This document shows positions 62,742-64,000 of a stretch of DNA of 64,000 nucleotides, piece by piece. A program made the translations under genes and the position numbers. The stretch comes from Isoperla grammatica (Eukaryota > Arthropoda > Insecta > Plecoptera > Perlodidae). The notes beneath the pieces are model-generated. The model did not search any database and was not told the origin of the DNA. It saw only the letters and a program-made list of their open reading frames with translations. The DNA lies in contig OX246739.1 of the NCBI GenBank assembly GCA_945910005.1, forward strand, positions 11,506,292-11,570,291. The letters are read 5' to 3'. Position 1 is the first letter of the stretch. Each line of letters starts with the position of its first letter.

Positions 62742-63346
62742 AAGGTAATGATTATTATGAATCCAGACCTAGTCACATGCAAGTGTATTTCTATAGCATG
62801 GTTATACTGAGGAGGTCTCAATATGTACCTGGCCTGGCATCAACTCCGACCGAATGAAAGTTCTCTAGCTATAGTCTACTTAGCACTGAGCGACACCGAT
62901 AGATATGGTCTAGGCGGAGGTCGGCAGTTAGATAGGCCTACCCGCTACCGGGCGGGAATCCCAACTGAAAGTTGTCCTGTCACAGGGCGAATTCTGGTAT
63001 TGTCGTACTAAAAGCCGTCGGACAGTCCTTCCCAACTATTCCACATACCACACATCATTTAATTCACTTGAAGAGGGGATGAATTTTCCCTGGTTTTCTA
63101 CGAAATAATTATGATTATTCGCTCTAAGTGACATTTCTCCGTAAGATAAACGTCTAGGATTAAATGTGTCTACAGATATGTAGAGGAGGGTATAAGAAGC
63201 GAAAACACTAAGAGGACTAAATCGCGGTTCCGACCCCGAAACACCCAACCGGCTAAACCCGACATCTCGAATACGAAGTTCACGAACGACCTCGAGCTTC
63301 GGCGTCTCGACTTGTTCCTCAAACACCACAAGGAGATCATGGAGAG
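50608..63346 (+). CDS. ANPEP: M1 family aminopeptidase N-like zinc peptidase (partial, 12 exons; continues past window)
   Basis: Gluzincin exopeptidase that removes N-terminal residues from extracellular peptides. Twelve exons join in phase to 865+ residues. N-terminus: hydrophobic [14 protein letters not shown], a signal peptide or membrane anchor; Met 1 follows an in-frame TAG, though Met 8 is an alternative start. Then [33 protein letters not shown], an exopeptidase motif reading DGMESWGL where the family has GAMENWGL, the zinc site HEMAH...NEGF (HEXXH-X18-E complete), and the transition-state Tyr in VTYDKGG. The C-terminal ERAP1-like helical domain spans exons 8-12, starting [17 protein letters not shown]. 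Many Asn-X-Ser/Thr sites fit an ectoenzyme. The last ~50-100 residues lie beyond the edge. Orthology to ANPEP itself versus another M1 member is not settled. Confidence 0.9.
51214..51372 (+). CDS. ANPEP: Aminopeptidase exon 2
   Basis: Codes [22 protein letters not shown], the family's [20 protein letters not shown] segment. Acceptor gtccag, donor gtgagt. Confidence 0.9.
51952..52260 (+). CDS. ANPEP: Aminopeptidase exon 3 (GAMEN-equivalent)
   Basis: Codes [20 protein letters not shown] through [13 protein letters not shown]. The GAMEN box is changed to DGMES, keeping the key Glu. Acceptor ttccag, donor gtaggc. Confidence 0.92.
52394..53184. mobile_element. TTAA-flanked TIR element (piggyBac-like MITE)
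   Basis: Perfect inverted ends AGGGGTTCTCACCCGCTA and TAGCGGGTGAGAACCCCT, each bordered by TTAA (52394-52397, 53181-53184), the target of piggyBac-type transposons. No transposase; the centre holds an 80-base CT microsatellite. In aminopeptidase intron 3. Confidence 0.75.
52674..52753. repeat. (CT)n microsatellite
   Basis: About 40 CT units with one interruption, inside the TTAA element. Confidence 0.95.
54132..54315 (+). CDS. ANPEP: Aminopeptidase exon 4 (zinc-binding site)
   Basis: Codes [20 protein letters not shown] and [14 protein letters not shown]: both zinc His, catalytic Glu and third ligand Glu present. Acceptor ttccag, donor gtaagg. Confidence 0.95.
55392..55548 (+). CDS. ANPEP: Aminopeptidase exon 5
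   Basis: Codes [20 protein letters not shown] and ITIPVSSP ... FNSVTYDK with the Tyr that stabilises the transition state. Acceptor cgaag is a weak AAG but is the only one that keeps phase. Confidence 0.88.
56217..56298 (+). CDS. ANPEP: Aminopeptidase exon 6
   Basis: Codes [20 protein letters not shown], matching GASVLRMLSSFLSEDVFKQG of the family. Donor gtactg. Confidence 0.88.
56755..56932 (+). CDS. ANPEP: Aminopeptidase exon 7
   Basis: Codes [20 protein letters not shown] and [21 protein letters not shown] degraded copy of its 3' part recurs in the next intron at about 56965. Confidence 0.9.
56965..56992 (+). repeat. Partial intronic copy of exon 7
   Basis: CCAGTAGTCCATGCTAGAAG here matches CCAGTAGTCCATGTTAGAAG in exon 7 (from 56879), about 87 bases upstream, with one change. 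Confidence 0.75.
57259..57463 (+). CDS. ANPEP: Aminopeptidase exon 8
   Basis: Codes [20 protein letters not shown] through [12 protein letters not shown]. Donor chosen as G|gtaggtag, one of two overlapping gtag options, because it makes [10 protein letters not shown]. Confidence 0.88.
59066..59343 (+). CDS. ANPEP: Aminopeptidase exon 9
   Basis: Codes [38 protein letters not shown] and [14 protein letters not shown], core of the ERAP1-like domain. Confidence 0.94.
60416..60600 (+). CDS. ANPEP: Aminopeptidase exon 10
   Basis: Codes [20 protein letters not shown] and [20 protein letters not shown]. Acceptor cgcag, donor gtgagt. Confidence 0.9.
60820..60950 (+). repeat. Interspersed repeat copy
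   Basis: Shares GGTTATCGCTCACTTGTCGA and ACTGAGTGGGTAGACTCTAA with the minus-strand copy at 21.5 kb; here without an (AAAT)n tail. Confidence 0.6.
61738..61783. repeat. (AAT)n microsatellite
   Basis: Two AAT runs broken by CCT. Confidence 0.9.
61916..62098 (+). CDS. ANPEP: Aminopeptidase exon 11
   Basis: Codes [20 protein letters not shown] and [20 protein letters not shown], equivalent to LRSTVYCNAIAQGGEEEW of human APN. Donor gtaagt. Confidence 0.9.
62391..62589. mobile_element. Perfect 49-bp inverted repeat with 101-base centre
   Basis: Arms 62391-62439 and 62541-62589 are exact complements (TATAAAACCTAGTAGTTGGA ... and reverse). The arm core TGTTCCTTGTCAAG also occurs at about 55999. 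No coding frame. Probably a small palindromic element in aminopeptidase intron 11. Confidence 0.75.
62709..62743. repeat. (AAAT)n tail
   Basis: About eight AAAT units after ATCCTGAAT, the look of a retroposon 3' tail. Confidence 0.8.
63176..63346 (+). CDS. ANPEP: Aminopeptidase exon 12 (tentative 5' end)
   Basis: The 3' part, [20 protein letters not shown], matches the family's RFSTEYELQQLEQF. The 5' part is shorter and more basic than expected by roughly 30 residues, so its acceptor may differ or another exon may lie between 62099 and 63175. Donor gtgagt at 63347 starts the intron and is copied in the tandem array. Confidence 0.6.
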
Positions 63347-64000
63347 GTGAGTAGACAGTGACGCAAGTCTCGACTTGTTCCTCGAACACCACAAGGAGAT
63401 CATGGAGAGGTGAGTAGACAGTGACGTAAGTCTCGACTTGTTCCTCAAACACCACAAGGAGATCATGGAGAGGTGAGTAGACAGTGACGCAAGTCTCGAC
63501 TTGTTGCTCAAACACCACAAGGAGATCATGAAGAGGTGAGTAGACAGTGACGCAAGTCTCGACTTGTTGCTCAAACACCACAAGGAGATCATGGGGAGGT
63601 GAGTAGACAGTGACGCAAGTCTCGACTTGTTCCTCAAACACCACAAGGAGATCATGGAGAGGTGAGTAGACAGTGACGCAAGTCTCGACTTGTTCCTCAA
63701 ACACCACAAGGAGATCATGGAGAGGTGAGTAGACAGTGACGCAAGTCTCGACTTGTTCCTCAAACACCACAAGGAGATCATGGAGAGGTGAGTAGACAGT
63801 GACGCACGTCTCGACTTGTTCCTCAAACACCACAAGGTGATCATGGAGAGGTGAGTAGACAGTGACGCAAGTCTCGACTTGTTCCTCAAACACCACAAGG
63901 AGATCATGGACAGGTGAGTAGACAGTGACGCAAGTCTCGACTTGTTCCTCGAACACCACAAGGAGATCATGGAGAGGTGAGTAGACAGTGACGCAAGTCT
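63305..64000 (+). repeat. 63-bp tandem array copying an exon end and its splice donor
   Basis: Eleven complete 63-bp units starting at 63305, continuing past the window edge. The first unit is the coding end of exon 12; every copy keeps an [19 protein letters not shown] stretch followed by AG|gtgagt, with scattered point changes. Period 63 is a multiple of three, producing a long minus-strand open frame that is a shadow. Confidence 0.95.

Noticed and set aside
62823..63011. 62-codon frame beginning [12 protein letters not shown] as the missing aminopeptidase exon
   Set aside because: Slight resemblance to the family's LAW..L..NW segment, but no acceptor fits and the rest of the frame does not align.
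63036..63959. 307-residue minus-strand open frame made of a 21-residue repeat
   Set aside because: It is the antisense of the 63-bp array; the plus strand of the first unit matches the M1 family and has a splice donor, and a period divisible by three keeps any frame open.

Overview
The window is animal nuclear DNA. Genes have many introns with GT-AG boundaries, the background is AT-rich, and it is littered with short DNA transposons, tRNA-derived SINEs, a Penelope-like retroelement fragment and microsatellites. The proteins are metazoan orthologues (SMG5, HELQ, a kinesin-13 and an M1 aminopeptidase). The recurrent palindrome TAGGCCTA and the repeat load suggest a marine invertebrate, perhaps an echinoderm; that taxonomic guess is weak.

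Layout. 1-9509: no gene recognised; downstream flank of SMG5 with tRNA-like SINE copies and one CpG-rich island near 7.6 kb. 9510-32192 (minus): complete SMG5 in 10 coding exons, giving 957 codons in phase. One 13.3-kb intron (10922-24245) holds most of the local repeats, including a 5'-truncated Penelope-like element with a 13-bp target-site duplication. 32193-33187: head-to-head interval. 33188-36746 (plus): kinesin-13 gene in 3 exons with an uninterrupted motor exon, ending just after the motor. 36747-39891: convergent intergenic DNA with a second hammerhead-like core. 39892-48704 (minus): complete HELQ in 9 exons, 1340 aa. 48705-50607: second head-to-head interval. 50608 to at least 63346 (plus): M1 aminopeptidase N-like gene, 12 exons traced, running off the right edge into an 11-copy 63-bp tandem array built from its own last visible exon end.

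Exon coordinates were derived by reading both strands, matching remembered family alignments, and requiring GT-AG (in one case GC-AG) boundaries and phase continuity; all four gene models keep frame throughout. SMG5 acts in nonsense-mediated mRNA decay, HELQ in DNA repair, kinesin-13 in microtubule depolymerisation, and the aminopeptidase in extracellular peptide trimming. They are neighbours without an evident shared pathway. The most unusual pattern is repeated tandem duplication of sequence at exon/intron boundaries: a 72-bp unit in the kinesin, a 63-bp unit and a partial exon copy in the aminopeptidase.
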